A stretch of 58,434 nucleotides of DNA, taken from NCBI GenBank assembly GCA_028822155.1, contig JAPKEJ010000010.1, positions 1 to 58,434 of the forward strand, written 5' to 3'. The notes below the pieces were generated by a model. The model saw only the letters and a list, made by a program, of their open reading frames with translations. It was not told the origin of the DNA and made no database searches. This document shows positions 1-8,558 of this stretch, piece after piece. Source of the stretch: Porticoccaceae bacterium (GTDB lineage Bacteria; Pseudomonadota; Gammaproteobacteria; Pseudomonadales; Porticoccaceae). The translations under genes were made by a program, and so were the position numbers. Each line of letters starts with the position of its first letter. The first letter of the stretch is position 1.

Positions 1-115
1 CTTGCACAGCAGTGTCGACGCTATCGTCGTACTGAGTGCCTGCTTCTTCTATAGAATCTTGCTGGTTCTCAGGGATTTTGTCTTCGGTAGTTTTTGTGTC
101 GTCTTGGTCGCTCAT
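1..115 (-). CDS. Acidic protein of unknown function, N-terminal part only
   Basis: An open frame on the minus strand starts with ATG at 115 and runs off the left edge without a stop, giving 38 residues. It begins MSDQDDTKTTEDK and is very rich in Asp, Glu, Gln and Ser, with no hydrophobic segment in the visible part. It lies 97 nt downstream of the DamX-like gene in the same direction, so it may be the next gene of the flagellar operon. The Shine-Dalgarno sequence is weak (GTGGAA about 5 nt upstream). I do not recognise it; an acidic leader of this kind says little. The product, and even the reality of the gene, need the sequence to the left. Confidence 0.45.
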   Translation of the reverse strand, partial: MSDQDDTKTTEDKIPENQQDSIEEAGTQYDDSVDTAVQ

Positions 116-212
116 AGTGGTTCCACATGCCCGTCAATTAGAGAGAGGCTTGAGCCTCATATCTAGATTGATCGGCATTTTTACCATTATCTTTAGACCT
201 AATCGACAATTA

Positions 213-1670
213 TCATAAATCGCAGGCCTGCTTTCTTTGGCACCATCGTCTTAACTCTTCAGCCTCCCAAAGCCAAAAGTCTTTTGGAATTCCAGGGCCT
301 TTAGCAAAGGTAACGGCTTCCTCTCGCATTGAAAACGGCCCTGAAATAACCCCATAAGTCTTTTTATTGCCCGTGTTAATAAGCAAGGTTTTCGCCTCAC
401 TTATAGCGGGGTAGCGGTTTATGTAGTCCATTATGCTCTGGTCACTATTCAGGACTATGTGTTGCACAAAAAAAGCCCCCTCAACCAGGCTTTTCAAACG
501 CTTAGTCTTGTGTGGGACACTATCATTTAGATCACTTGGCATTTCCTTTTTTTGTCCCGTGTCGTCTTGGTCTGCTGGCAACCTTAAGGTCATTAGTAGA
601 TCTTGCTCTGGGAGAAATTCCTCTTTTTGGCCTCCATTTGAAGCGACCGTCTGCTGCTTCTGCTTTAGGGAAGCATCTTGAATTACCGCAGGATCAACAC
701 GAACTGGGGCTAATACGTTTTTACCTTCACCTATGAGAGGGATAGTCTGTGCAAAAGTCTCACTCTTGACCTCTTCACTCTCAGATCCACTTTTTATACT
801 GATCAAGGGGACTTTATCTTTTTCAACTACGCTAGGAGAGAATCCAAAAGCTGTTGCTCCCACAACTATCAGCGCTATTAAAGTCCTAATCGAATGTCGC
901 CGCTTGCCTAGCTTATATCTCTTACCCTCTCCTTTGGGCTCAAGTTCATGCCCTTCAGGCACATTCTGGCTCTCTACAATATTGCGGATCTTCTGATCCA
1001 ACTGTTTACTCTGTTCAGGCTCTCTCTGGATTCTCGCTTCCGTCACCTCAGCCTCATGACCAGCGTCATTAAGTAACAGAGCTACCTCTCTCTCATACTC
1101 AGTTGCCTGAGCAGCTAAAAGGAGCGTTTTCGCTTCCACAATTGAGGGAGCGCCTATAAACCAGTGATGAACGTCTCGGCCTAGGGGTGTTAACAAGGAT
1201 TCATAATCGGGCCATGTGGTTTTGTTAAAGAACACCACCAACCGAACATTAACACCTGGAAAATCAGAAAGAAGCTGTAACAGTAAAGTCCACTGGTCTT
1301 GCTCCACCAAATTGGCGTCATTAACCACCATTAAGGTAACTGGCATGCCAGCGGGTGGTTTTTGACGCGATTGGTCCATCGTCATTTGGGCTAGTAGTTG
1401 ATTAAACCGTCTCAATAGCGCGTCTGTGTTAGTCGGTGGGAATATCTCCATCTTAAATGCGCTTACCTTTCGTAAACGAGAGATAAGCATCCTTGAGTAA
1501 TACGTCAATACCACCTCATTAGCCCCAATCACAGCAAGCCCCAAAGAGTCCTGAACAACTGCGTCAAAGGCCAATCTAAAGTTATGCCTATCCTTGTTAG
1601 AATAGAAAACAGCTCCATGGTCAAGGTATTGCTCTAGATCCACGTCCTTATCTTTTCCTATATTTTTCAT
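213..1670 (-). CDS. DamX/ExeA-like protein with degenerate ATPase domain, one membrane helix and C-terminal SPOR domain
   Basis: 485 residues. Residues about 20-200 resemble the N-terminal AAA-type domain of DamX/ExeA/MshM proteins, but the Walker A position reads AVIGANEVVLTY instead of GxxxxGK[ST], and the Walker B region (LMVVNDAN) lacks the usual acidic pair, so ATP hydrolysis is unlikely. A single transmembrane helix is at about 261-277. A low-complexity periplasmic linker follows. Residues about 400-475 look like a DamX-type SPOR domain (FFVQHIVLNSD, then YGVISGPFSMREEA and a tryptophan-rich end). SPOR domains bind denuded peptidoglycan at division septa. The start has a strong ribosome site (GAGGAGGG). 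It lies only 27 nt after flhB in the same operon, where flhA would be expected in Pseudomonas, so a role in placing or anchoring the flagellum in the wall is suggested but not shown. The usual damX location is beside aroB, not here. Confidence 0.7.
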   Translation of the reverse strand: MKNIGKDKDVDLEQYLDHGAVFYSNKDRHNFRLAFDAVVQDSLGLAVIGANEVVLTYYSRMLISRLRKVSAFKMEIFPPTNTDALLRRFNQLLAQMTMDQSRQKPPAGMPVTLMVVNDANLVEQDQWTLLLQLLSDFPGVNVRLVVFFNKTTWPDYESLLTPLGRDVHHWFIGAPSIVEAKTLLLAAQATEYEREVALLLNDAGHEAEVTEARIQREPEQSKQLDQKIRNIVESQNVPEGHELEPKGEGKRYKLGKRRHSIRTLIALIVVGATAFGFSPSVVEKDKVPLISIKSGSESEEVKSETFAQTIPLIGEGKNVLAPVRVDPAVIQDASLKQKQQTVASNGGQKEEFLPEQDLLMTLRLPADQDDTGQKKEMPSDLNDSVPHKTKRLKSLVEGAFFVQHIVLNSDQSIMDYINRYPAISEAKTLLINTGNKKTYGVISGPFSMREEAVTFAKGPGIPKDFWLWEAEELRRWCQRKQACDL

Positions 1671-1697
1671 TTTTTATTGCCCTCCTCAGGCAAAAAT

Positions 1698-2849
1698 TCA
1701 TGACAGCTGAAATGTTCCGTCGGTGTTATATCGCATTTCCGTTGGGACTTCAGGATTCGGCTTGTCTGCCACCGATGCCCCTCTATTTAGGCTGTTCAAG
1801 CTAAAGACATAGGCGATAACTTGGGCAACCGCGTAATATAAGGATTCTGGAACAGGCTCTTGGATGTCGGTTGTAAAATAAAGCGCGCGCGCTAAGGTGG
1901 GTGCGGAAAATACTGGGACACCCTTCTCTTTGGCTCTCTCTCGAATGCCTTGAGCGAGAAAATCGACCCCTTTGGCTACCAACATTGGAGCCCCGGCACT
2001 TGAAGGGTCATAGCTTAGTGCAACAGCAAAGTGTTCTGGATTTACAACAATAACGTCAGCATCACCTACCGCGTCCATCATTAGCGACATAGCCATTTCG
2101 CGCTGTTTGCGTCGAATCTGTGCCTTTACCTCAGGTCGACCTTCAGTGTCTTTAAATTCATCCTTTATTTCTTGTTTAGTCATCTTCATTTTTTTATTGT
2201 GTTCGTAGATCTGATACGGCACGTCAATACCGGCAGCTACGATTAATGTGAGTGTCACCCATACCACTCCGCTTGCAATAATCTGGCCCGCCCCAACCAT
2301 AGCTGGTTTTATCCCCATAAACCCCAGTGCAATCAAAGCATCGAAGTTACTGCTAACGACAAGATAAAGAACGGTTCCGACCAAACTGAACTTGAGTATT
2401 GCTTTGGTCAGATCCACCAATGCCTTCATACCAAATATCCGCTTAAGCCCGTTTATAGGATTAATTTTGCTTGCTTTTGGCGCCAGTGCTTTTACAGAGA
2501 AGTTATAGCCACCGAGCAATCCTGCTGCGGCAAATGCAATGATGACTGTCAAAGCAAAAATTGGCAGCATCACCAACATGCTTTCCAAAGCATGACGCCC
2601 AAACACAACGGGTAAGAGGCTTGTATCAAAGATATCTTTGCGGTCAAATACAAACCCTCTGGAAAAAATCTCCCCCAGCCTCATAGCCAGAGTGCCGCCA
2701 AATAAATACATAAAGAGCGCAAGCCCAATCATCATGGCTGCAACAGACAGTTCCTGAGATCGAACGATCTGGCCATCCTCTCTAGATTTCTCAAGGCGCT
2801 TAGCGGTAGGCTCTTCGGTACGCTCTTCGCTAGAAGACTCATCTGACAT
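1698..2849 (-). CDS. flhB: Flagellar export apparatus protein FlhB
   Basis: 383 residues, the usual length for FlhB, the substrate-specificity switch of the flagellar type III export gate in the inner membrane. The N-terminus carries the typical charged start (ERTEEPTAKRLEKSREDGQ), followed by four hydrophobic segments to about residue 210 and a cytoplasmic domain. The autocleavage site reads N270-P271-E272-H273; most FlhB/YscU proteins have NPTH, so the third position is changed while the Asn-Pro scissile pair is kept. The start codon abuts the end of fliR (one shared base), implying translational coupling. Penultimate complete gene of the flagellar operon in this window. Confidence 0.97.
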   Translation of the reverse strand: MSDESSSEERTEEPTAKRLEKSREDGQIVRSQELSVAAMMIGLALFMYLFGGTLAMRLGEIFSRGFVFDRKDIFDTSLLPVVFGRHALESMLVMLPIFALTVIIAFAAAGLLGGYNFSVKALAPKASKINPINGLKRIFGMKALVDLTKAILKFSLVGTVLYLVVSSNFDALIALGFMGIKPAMVGAGQIIASGVVWVTLTLIVAAGIDVPYQIYEHNKKMKMTKQEIKDEFKDTEGRPEVKAQIRRKQREMAMSLMMDAVGDADVIVVNPEHFAVALSYDPSSAGAPMLVAKGVDFLAQGIRERAKEKGVPVFSAPTLARALYFTTDIQEPVPESLYYAVAQVIAYVFSLNSLNRGASVADKPNPEVPTEMRYNTDGTFQLS

Positions 2850-3622
2850 TAGGTGCCACCTAACGCTTGACCTAAAATGTCAAATGCTTGTTGCCATAAC
2901 CATGTAATGCGAAAGCCGATACTTGACATAGACATTAGGAGCAGCAACAACCCCGCCAGTATCATTGCAGGAAAGCCCACAGCAAAAATATTCAGTGCTG
3001 GTGCCGCTCTTGTGATAACACCTAGACCCATATTGATTAACAACAAAGAAGCCATCATGGGCATCCCGAGAAGTACGGCACCGATGAATATCATGGAACT
3101 CCACTGGATCATCAACGCCGACAGGGCCTGCATATCGATCATTGCTGCTATTGGTAGCAGCCTAAAGCTCTCTAGCAAGAGAGAAATAACAATAACATGC
3201 CCCCCCAACCCTAAAAATATAAGGGTTGAGCAAACAACAAGAAACTGTGAGATAACCGGCACATTGCCCATATTCGCATCTATCATATTCGCCATGCTCA
3301 AACCCATAGACGTTGATATACCCTGGCCACCTACGATTAGCGCCGCATTAACAATTTGTAATATAAGGCCCATGGTCACGCCGATAAAAACTTGAACAAC
3401 CATTTCTTTTAGCCCCAAAGCGGTAATTGGGTCGATAACTGGCCAATCGAACAGGGGATAGATCAACCAGGTTAATAAGGCTGCTAGCAATACGCGTATC
3501 CTTACGGTGACTGCCTGTAGCGAAAAAAATGGTGCCGCTAAAAGAAAGGCGGACACTCTAACCATCGGCCAAAGTAGCCTATAAAAATAATCAACAATTT
3601 CGGAAACTAAAAAATCCATCAC
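2849..3622 (-). CDS. fliR: Flagellar export apparatus protein FliR
   Basis: 257 residues with six hydrophobic segments, matching FliR, which joins FliP and FliQ in the helical core of the flagellar export gate. The motif GEMVVQVFIGVTMGL-like (here LKEMVVQVFIGVTMGL, about 70-85) is characteristic. It overlaps the end of fliQ by 4 nt and touches flhB at its stop, so fliQ-fliR-flhB are translated as a coupled set. Order and length are ordinary. Confidence 0.96.
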   Translation of the reverse strand: MMDFLVSEIVDYFYRLLWPMVRVSAFLLAAPFFSLQAVTVRIRVLLAALLTWLIYPLFDWPVIDPITALGLKEMVVQVFIGVTMGLILQIVNAALIVGGQGISTSMGLSMANMIDANMGNVPVISQFLVVCSTLIFLGLGGHVIVISLLLESFRLLPIAAMIDMQALSALMIQWSSMIFIGAVLLGMPMMASLLLINMGLGVITRAAPALNIFAVGFPAMILAGLLLLLMSMSSIGFRITWLWQQAFDILGQALGGT

Positions 3623-3888
3623 ATAAACAGCGTGGGGATACGCTCGAAAATACGTCTAAAAAAATCAACCATGACAGCAATCTGCCAACCGCCAAAGACA
3701 ACAAGGGCCAAAACCATAACGGCAAGTTTGGGGATAAAACTTAGCGTCATTTCTTGTATTGAGGTTGCCGCTTGAAAAACGCCTACTAAAAGGCCGACGC
3801 ATAGGGCTGTTCCAAGCAGCGGTGCTGCGACCAATACCGCTATCCATAGTGATTCTCTACCCAAATCTATTACTTGTGCCGCGTCCAT
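3619..3888 (-). CDS. fliQ: Flagellar export apparatus protein FliQ
   Basis: 89 residues when started at the ATG at 3888 (MDAAQVIDLGRESLW), which is the standard FliQ length. An in-frame ATG at 3912 would add eight residues but would overlap fliP; the 3888 start has a good AAGGA ribosome site 7-8 nt upstream, so I prefer it. Two hydrophobic helices (about 15-40 and 52-75) form the helical hairpin of the export gate. It lies 10 nt after fliP and overlaps fliR by 4 nt. Confidence 0.95.
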   Translation of the reverse strand: MDAAQVIDLGRESLWIAVLVAAPLLGTALCVGLLVGVFQAATSIQEMTLSFIPKLAVMVLALVVFGGWQIAVMVDFFRRIFERIPTLFM

Positions 3889-3898
3889 CTGATCGTCC

Positions 3899-4723
3899 TT
3901 AGGTAATCGCAAAGCTGGCTGTCAAAGAGCCCATAATTAACGACCATCCATCAACCAAAACAAACAGCATTAACTTAAATGGCATAGATATCATCATCGG
4001 AGAAAGCATCATCATTCCCATGGACATCAAGACACTCGCAACAACCAAATCAATAACAATAAAAGGAATATAAATGAGAAAGCCGATGGAAAAAGCGCTT
4101 TTTAGCTCAGAGGTAATAAACGCTGGCACTAAGGTTGAAAAAGGCACGTCTGCGGGGGACGTTATATTGGTGTTGTTGGCTATCTCGACGAACATAGCAA
4201 TATCCGTTTCGCGCGTTTGGTTAAGCATAAAGTTTCTAAAGGGCGCCTCCGCGTTCGCAATAGCTACCTCAAAGGAGTGTTGTTCTTCAAAATAGGGGGT
4301 TATCGCATCATCATAAACGGCAGTGATGACGGGCGACATAATAAATATTGTCAGGAAAAGAGAAATTCCTACGAGTACTTGGTTTGGCGGGGTTTGTGCG
4401 GTACCTAGCGCTTGTCGCAGTAAAGACATCACTATAATAATACGTACAAAAGAGGTCATCATAAGTAATAGCGACGGCAAGAGCGTAAGTACAGTCATCA
4501 AGGCAAGTAGCTGGAGCGTTAAACTATATTTGGTGCCACCACTGCCATCATCAATCATATTCACAATTGGCAGACCGGTTTGGGCAACAGCTGGCAATGC
4601 GAGTAACCCGCCAATTACAGCAAGGCCGACAGCGGACCCCTTTAAAATTTTGCCCGCACGCTCCAGCCCAGACGGCTCTGAATGGATATCCGCATCCTGT
4701 TTATTCATAATCCATCTGTACAC
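3899..4723 (-). CDS. fliP: Flagellar export apparatus protein FliP
   Basis: 274 residues. An N-terminal hydrophobic signal-like helix (about 33-48, ending near PAVAQ) is followed by the conserved FliP body with FVRIIIVMSLLRQALGTAQTPPNQ-type sequence and the C-terminal GMMMLSPMMISMPFKL motif, the latter diagnostic of the family. FliP forms the pentameric core of the export channel. A second ATG at 4708 (MNKQDAD) is an alternative start. Only 3 nt separate it from fliO. Confidence 0.96.
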   Translation of the reverse strand: MYRWIMNKQDADIHSEPSGLERAGKILKGSAVGLAVIGGLLALPAVAQTGLPIVNMIDDGSGGTKYSLTLQLLALMTVLTLLPSLLLMMTSFVRIIIVMSLLRQALGTAQTPPNQVLVGISLFLTIFIMSPVITAVYDDAITPYFEEQHSFEVAIANAEAPFRNFMLNQTRETDIAMFVEIANNTNITSPADVPFSTLVPAFITSELKSAFSIGFLIYIPFIVIDLVVASVLMSMGMMMLSPMMISMPFKLMLFVLVDGWSLIMGSLTASFAIT

Positions 4724-4726
4724 AAC

Positions 4727-5110
4727 TTAATCCTTTCTGCCGGTTTTGGCTTGAGCAAAGAGCTTCCCAAAACTATTTTCTTGTTGCTTAGTTTTGTCTA
4801 GGACAGCCTCATTTTCCTTAGCCTTGGGTTGGTGATCACTCTGGCGAGGGGGGTCCACCCAACTACCTAACTGCGTCAAACTATGCGCCGTTAGCCCAAT
4901 CAAGACTTGCTCTCCATTTACGCTGACTAATACTAATTTTTGCCGGCTACCAAGGTTTTTTATTTCAAGTAACTCTATTCTTCGCGCTCCAGACAAGTTA
5001 ATAGCCGCACTATATTTTTTGATTCCAAATAGAGTTGCCGCCAACAAGGCTATCACCGTCACAAACGATGCCATCATTGTTAGAACTTCACTGTACCCAA
5101 TTGATCCCAT
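4727..5110 (-). CDS. fliO: Flagellar biosynthesis protein FliO
   Basis: 127 residues. A short periplasmic N-terminus, one transmembrane helix at about 12-30 (MASFVTVIALLAATLFGIKK), and a cytoplasmic domain with the FliO hallmark of short beta strands (RRIELLEIKNLGSRQKLVLV, then EQVLIGLT). The Lys/Gln/Asp-rich tail from about 85 is typical low-complexity sequence. FliO helps assemble the FliP ring. Its position between fliN and fliP fixes the assignment. Confidence 0.9.
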   Translation of the reverse strand: MGSIGYSEVLTMMASFVTVIALLAATLFGIKKYSAAINLSGARRIELLEIKNLGSRQKLVLVSVNGEQVLIGLTAHSLTQLGSWVDPPRQSDHQPKAKENEAVLDKTKQQENSFGKLFAQAKTGRKD

Positions 5111-5125
5111 ATCAAACTGCTCTCT

Positions 5126-5467
5126 CTAGAGATTTTTGACCCGCTCTGACGCCGGGACCACATTAGTTAACTTCACACCATAACGCTCGCCCACAAGAAC
5201 GACCTCGCCCTGAGCGACTCGCGTGTTATTAACTAATAAATCAAGGGGTTCGCCCGCAAGTTTGTTTAGTTCAACGACGCTCCCTTGACTCAGACTCATA
5301 ATGTCTCGTATTTTTAGTGCGGTTCTTCCTACTTCTAGAGATAGCGTAACCGCAATATTTTGAAGTACATCAGAATCAATTTTAGTCTTCGTTGAACCAT
5401 CGGATAATTGCTCCGGATCTCCTGATCGAACGTCTTGGTCTGTTGCATTTTCTTTTAGGTCTTCCAT
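5126..5467 (-). CDS. fliN: Flagellar motor switch protein FliN
   Basis: 113 residues. An acidic N-terminal tail of about 35 residues precedes the SpoA/FliN domain (IAVTLSLEVGRTALKIRDIMSL onward), which ends with VVLVGERYGVKLTNVV, a conserved FliN signature. FliN lines the bottom of the C-ring with FliM and docks FliH during export. It lies 15 nt upstream of fliO and 52 nt downstream of fliM. Confidence 0.95.
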   Translation of the reverse strand: MEDLKENATDQDVRSGDPEQLSDGSTKTKIDSDVLQNIAVTLSLEVGRTALKIRDIMSLSQGSVVELNKLAGEPLDLLVNNTRVAQGEVVLVGERYGVKLTNVVPASERVKNL

Positions 5468-5519
5468 AATTTTCTCGCTTGACTACTTAATTAATTGTTA
5501 GATAAGGCTTGAGACTTGA

Positions 5520-6506
5520 TCACTTTGAGTACGCAAAAGAGCTAACCACTTGCACTGCCATGTTTGACCCTTGAGTGCCAATATTCCCCTCAAAAGCTGT
5601 CGTATTTTCGACATCGACTTTTGCGAGAGTAGGTTTAGAAAAATAAACGATGTCGTCTTCTCGCAAAGATTCGAACTCTTTTAAGGTTGTGTTGATTTGC
5701 GCCAGGCTAACCGTTAGCTCTAGCTCAGCATCCATAACGGCCGCCTCTAAATTCTTACTCCACTGCGAAGCCAAATCGTCTTTACCAACATCTAAAGGAG
5801 GTCTAAGAAACGAGCTTCTAATTGATTTAAGAGCATAATACGGGTATATAATTTCAATAGCCCCGCCACCCTCGGTCAACTCAAGGTGAAACCGACTAAC
5901 AAGAGCTAATTCATGATCCTTCATTGTTGCGGCTTTTCGAGGATCACTAATGAAAGCGACTCCAGAGCAGTTAAGCGGCTGTATCGGTGCCCAGGCTTCT
6001 TGCAATGCGCCAAACACGATATTCATCAAAATGTTATTTATGGATATTTCGGTTCGTGTGAAAGCTTTATCTGCGCCCTCTCTCTCATTAGAAGCCTTCC
6101 CCCCGCCAAAGAAGCTATCAAAGCACTGAGAAATGAGGCTTGGGTCAATCACCACCAAAGCCTCTCCATGGAGAGGTCTAGCTCGGATAATATTTATAGC
6201 CACTGGGGTTTTTAGCTTCTTTAGATAGTCCCCATAAGTCTGAATTTTGACTTGCTCCGCTGCACCCCTCGAGGACGTCTTTAAAATTTTTGAAAGCCGC
6301 TGTCTGAATAGAACAAGAAATCGATCATTAATAGGGTTGATCGCGCTAGTATTCATCCCTTTTGAACTTTCTTCATTAATCAGGTCATGCTTCATCGCTC
6401 TAGCATGCGTATTGAGCCCCGTATTTGACTCTATCGAGCCATCCTTAATGCCTGCCGCCAACGCGTCTAACTCTTCTGGCGATAAAATGTTTTCTGTGTC
6501 GGCCAT
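5520..6506 (-). CDS. fliM: Flagellar motor switch protein FliM
   Basis: 328 residues. The N-terminal segment ILSPEELDALAAGI matches the CheY-P-binding helix of FliM (usually LSQ.EIDALL.G), with Leu-Ala replacing the common Leu-Leu. The middle domain contains the FDSFFGGG.. motif at about 130 and the FTRTE motif used for FliG contact, and the C-terminal domain is the FliN-like SpoA fold. So a chemotactic switch is expected although no che genes are in view. Confidence 0.96.
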   Translation of the reverse strand: MADTENILSPEELDALAAGIKDGSIESNTGLNTHARAMKHDLINEESSKGMNTSAINPINDRFLVLFRQRLSKILKTSSRGAAEQVKIQTYGDYLKKLKTPVAINIIRARPLHGEALVVIDPSLISQCFDSFFGGGKASNEREGADKAFTRTEISINNILMNIVFGALQEAWAPIQPLNCSGVAFISDPRKAATMKDHELALVSRFHLELTEGGGAIEIIYPYYALKSIRSSFLRPPLDVGKDDLASQWSKNLEAAVMDAELELTVSLAQINTTLKEFESLREDDIVYFSKPTLAKVDVENTTAFEGNIGTQGSNMAVQVVSSFAYSK

Positions 6507-6559
6507 CTTGGCCCTCCCTTGTTAAATTCTGGCGACTATCGCTTACTGGCTAATCTCGG

Positions 6560-7141
6560 CTATTGAACGATAAACTCAGTGAAATAAACTTCCTGAATGT
6601 CTCGGCTACCAATGCGGCTTTCTAGAACATCATTTATCGTGTCTCTAAGTTCAACCGCTAAGTTATCTCTAAAACCGTCTGTTGGAACTCTGTCCTCTCG
6701 TTGCTCCGAAAGAACCTTTAGAAGGCTGCTACGGACTGGAAACGCATGCTCTTGTATTTGTTCAACAAGCGTTGCGTCCTCATTTTCTGTTAGCATTACA
6801 GCAATTTGAACTTGAATCATTCTTTGCGAGTTATAGAGATTACTTAAGAATTCCGGCTTTATTTCAAAATATGTTTGCTCTCCCTCAATAGCAGTTTTGT
6901 TGTCATGTTGCTGTTCGTCGTCCGCTCCTTCAGCAGCGGTACTGTCTGAATTTTCGGCGTCTTCCATTGCGGTGATGGCGCTTTCAGCATCGACCTCTGG
7001 ATCAAAGAACCCAACGGCGAACAAAGTTCCGCCTACAGCTCCTGCCAGCACTATCAACGCCAACAGTGCAATCAGAAGAATCTTCACTATTGGCTTTTTT
7101 GTTGGTGTCCCACTGTCTTCATTTACTTCTTCGTTACTCAT
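6560..7141 (-). CDS. fliL: Flagellar basal body-associated protein FliL
   Basis: 193 residues: a short cytoplasmic N-terminus, one membrane helix at about 20-45 (ILLIALLALIVLAGAVGG), a roughly 45-residue acidic periplasmic linker (AESAITAMEDAENSDS onward), then the FliL periplasmic domain (TYFEIKPEFLSNLY to IQEVYFTEFIVQ). FliL forms a ring around stators and raises torque. First gene of the fliL-M-N-O-P-Q-R-flhB half of the operon; 54 nt separate it from fliK upstream. Confidence 0.93.
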   Translation of the reverse strand: MSNEEVNEDSGTPTKKPIVKILLIALLALIVLAGAVGGTLFAVGFFDPEVDAESAITAMEDAENSDSTAAEGADDEQQHDNKTAIEGEQTYFEIKPEFLSNLYNSQRMIQVQIAVMLTENEDATLVEQIQEHAFPVRSSLLKVLSEQREDRVPTDGFRDNLAVELRDTINDVLESRIGSRDIQEVYFTEFIVQ

Positions 7142-7195
7142 TTCTCATCTACCCTATTAATATAAAAGTGACCTGTGTTGTGGTGAATTGTCACT

Positions 7196-8500
7196 CTAAA
7201 TTGTGACATCCAGGCCGTGGGTTAAATTTTGTTTCTTTTCCGTATTCAACGTCACTTCTAGCACCGCCGTTTTTGCATGAAGGTCTGGCTCATCTCCATT
7301 CTCCCCTCTCTGAGAAGGTGTCGGAGTTTCGTCATGTTTCCCTTGATTTCCGCTCCCCAATCCCAAGTAAGCAGTTTCTATGCCATGTTGTCGTAATTCT
7401 TCTTTTAATCTTGGCATTCCATCCTGTAGTAGCTCTCGTGTAATCGCCTTAGACGCATTAAAATAGGCCTCTAACTCGCCGCCTCTCATCTCGAGATGTA
7501 TCTCTATGCGTCCTAAAGATTTAGGATGAATATCCAATTCCACTTGCCAAACTCCTTTTGAAATCTGAGCGCTAAGTCGCTGTCCTACAGCCTCCGTCAA
7601 CCGTCTAGACATATCTAAATGCTGTTCTTGCTTGCTAACTGAAAGTTCGTCTTGGCTGTCAACTGACATTCGCTTCCCAGACACATCCACCAGATTTATA
7701 GGGGGCTCTGCATGTTTAGCTTGAATTAATATAACGTCATTGGGTTCGCCGTCTAACAGAGAAGGCTCAATTTTTACTGGTAGACTCCAGCTGTTGAAGA
7801 TTTGTGGCGCTTCTATTTTCGCGCTCGGCAGCGGCAAATTAATTGGCTCTGATACCATTAACGTTCGGGGGCCTGCTGGTTGCTCGCTGTTTCTATTTAG
7901 CAATTTTTTAAGAATTGGATTGTTCAATTTTAAATCGTGAATACTTGGCCCTGGCAGACTTTCCTTTTTAGCCATGTCTTTTGCTGAATCAATTAGGTCT
8001 GACCCTTCGCCTACAGTATATTGTTTTGCCTGTATGGAAATCGTCTTTGCTGGAAGTACTTCTGGAAACGGGTTTAGCGCTAAAAAGGCCCGTTTCAAGT
8101 GCTGCTCTACCCCCGGATGTGTTTCTGAACCCGCGGATTGGTCTGCCATCAAAAGAGCGAGTAAATCAGCATCTACTCCCTGAGATTGTGCAAATTCTTC
8201 GATGCTCTCATTCGTTGGTTCTTCACCCCCGACAATTAGTAACATACCCCCTTTTAAGGTCTTACTTTGCAGAGTTGTCTGAGACAACGGAACATGCGGC
8301 AGAGCCTCGCCATTTTCTGGCATTTCTATGCCACTTCTTACCACCGCGACCTGATCAATACTTTGTTTAAAAATATTACTGAATTCTGTGCGCTGATCTC
8401 CTGCGGCAGGCGTTTGCAGCCCTGCATCCTTTAATTCAGGCACCATTGTTATATTATCTTGACTGAGCAGTAACCCCGGTAAATAAACCATAAACATCAT
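7196..8500 (-). CDS. fliK: Flagellar hook-length control protein FliK
   Basis: 434 residues. The N-terminal two thirds is poorly conserved and Pro/Ser/Gln rich, as expected for a molecular ruler. The C-terminal Flg_hook domain is clear at about 310-400 (WQVELDIHPKSLGRIEIHL, then LKEELRQHGIETAYLGL). The exact start is uncertain: ATGs at 8500, 8497 and 8491 all lie just after a GGAG, and MVPELKDAG at 8446 has no clear ribosome site; I keep the longest frame. Position between fliJ and fliL supports the name. Confidence 0.88.
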   Translation of the reverse strand: MMFMVYLPGLLLSQDNITMVPELKDAGLQTPAAGDQRTEFSNIFKQSIDQVAVVRSGIEMPENGEALPHVPLSQTTLQSKTLKGGMLLIVGGEEPTNESIEEFAQSQGVDADLLALLMADQSAGSETHPGVEQHLKRAFLALNPFPEVLPAKTISIQAKQYTVGEGSDLIDSAKDMAKKESLPGPSIHDLKLNNPILKKLLNRNSEQPAGPRTLMVSEPINLPLPSAKIEAPQIFNSWSLPVKIEPSLLDGEPNDVILIQAKHAEPPINLVDVSGKRMSVDSQDELSVSKQEQHLDMSRRLTEAVGQRLSAQISKGVWQVELDIHPKSLGRIEIHLEMRGGELEAYFNASKAITRELLQDGMPRLKEELRQHGIETAYLGLGSGNQGKHDETPTPSQRGENGDEPDLHAKTAVLEVTLNTEKKQNLTHGLDVTI

Positions 8501-8558
8501 TCTCCAATCAGATCTCTTCTAGGACACTTATCGTTTGCAAGACATATGCCAAGTCTTA

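Noticed and set aside
118-130. Half parS-like GGTTCCACATG near the left edge
   Set aside because: Only one arm matches; the other half (CCCGTC) has no symmetry.
36-218. 60-codon plus-strand frame at the left edge
   Set aside because: Overlaps the start of a better minus-strand frame and has no protein-like features.
2877-3395. 172-codon plus-strand frame opposite fliR
   Set aside because: Antisense shadow of fliR; no recognisable domain and no promoter.
4323-4730. 135-codon plus-strand frame opposite fliP
   Set aside because: Antisense shadow of fliP; composition follows the reverse complement of conserved membrane codons.
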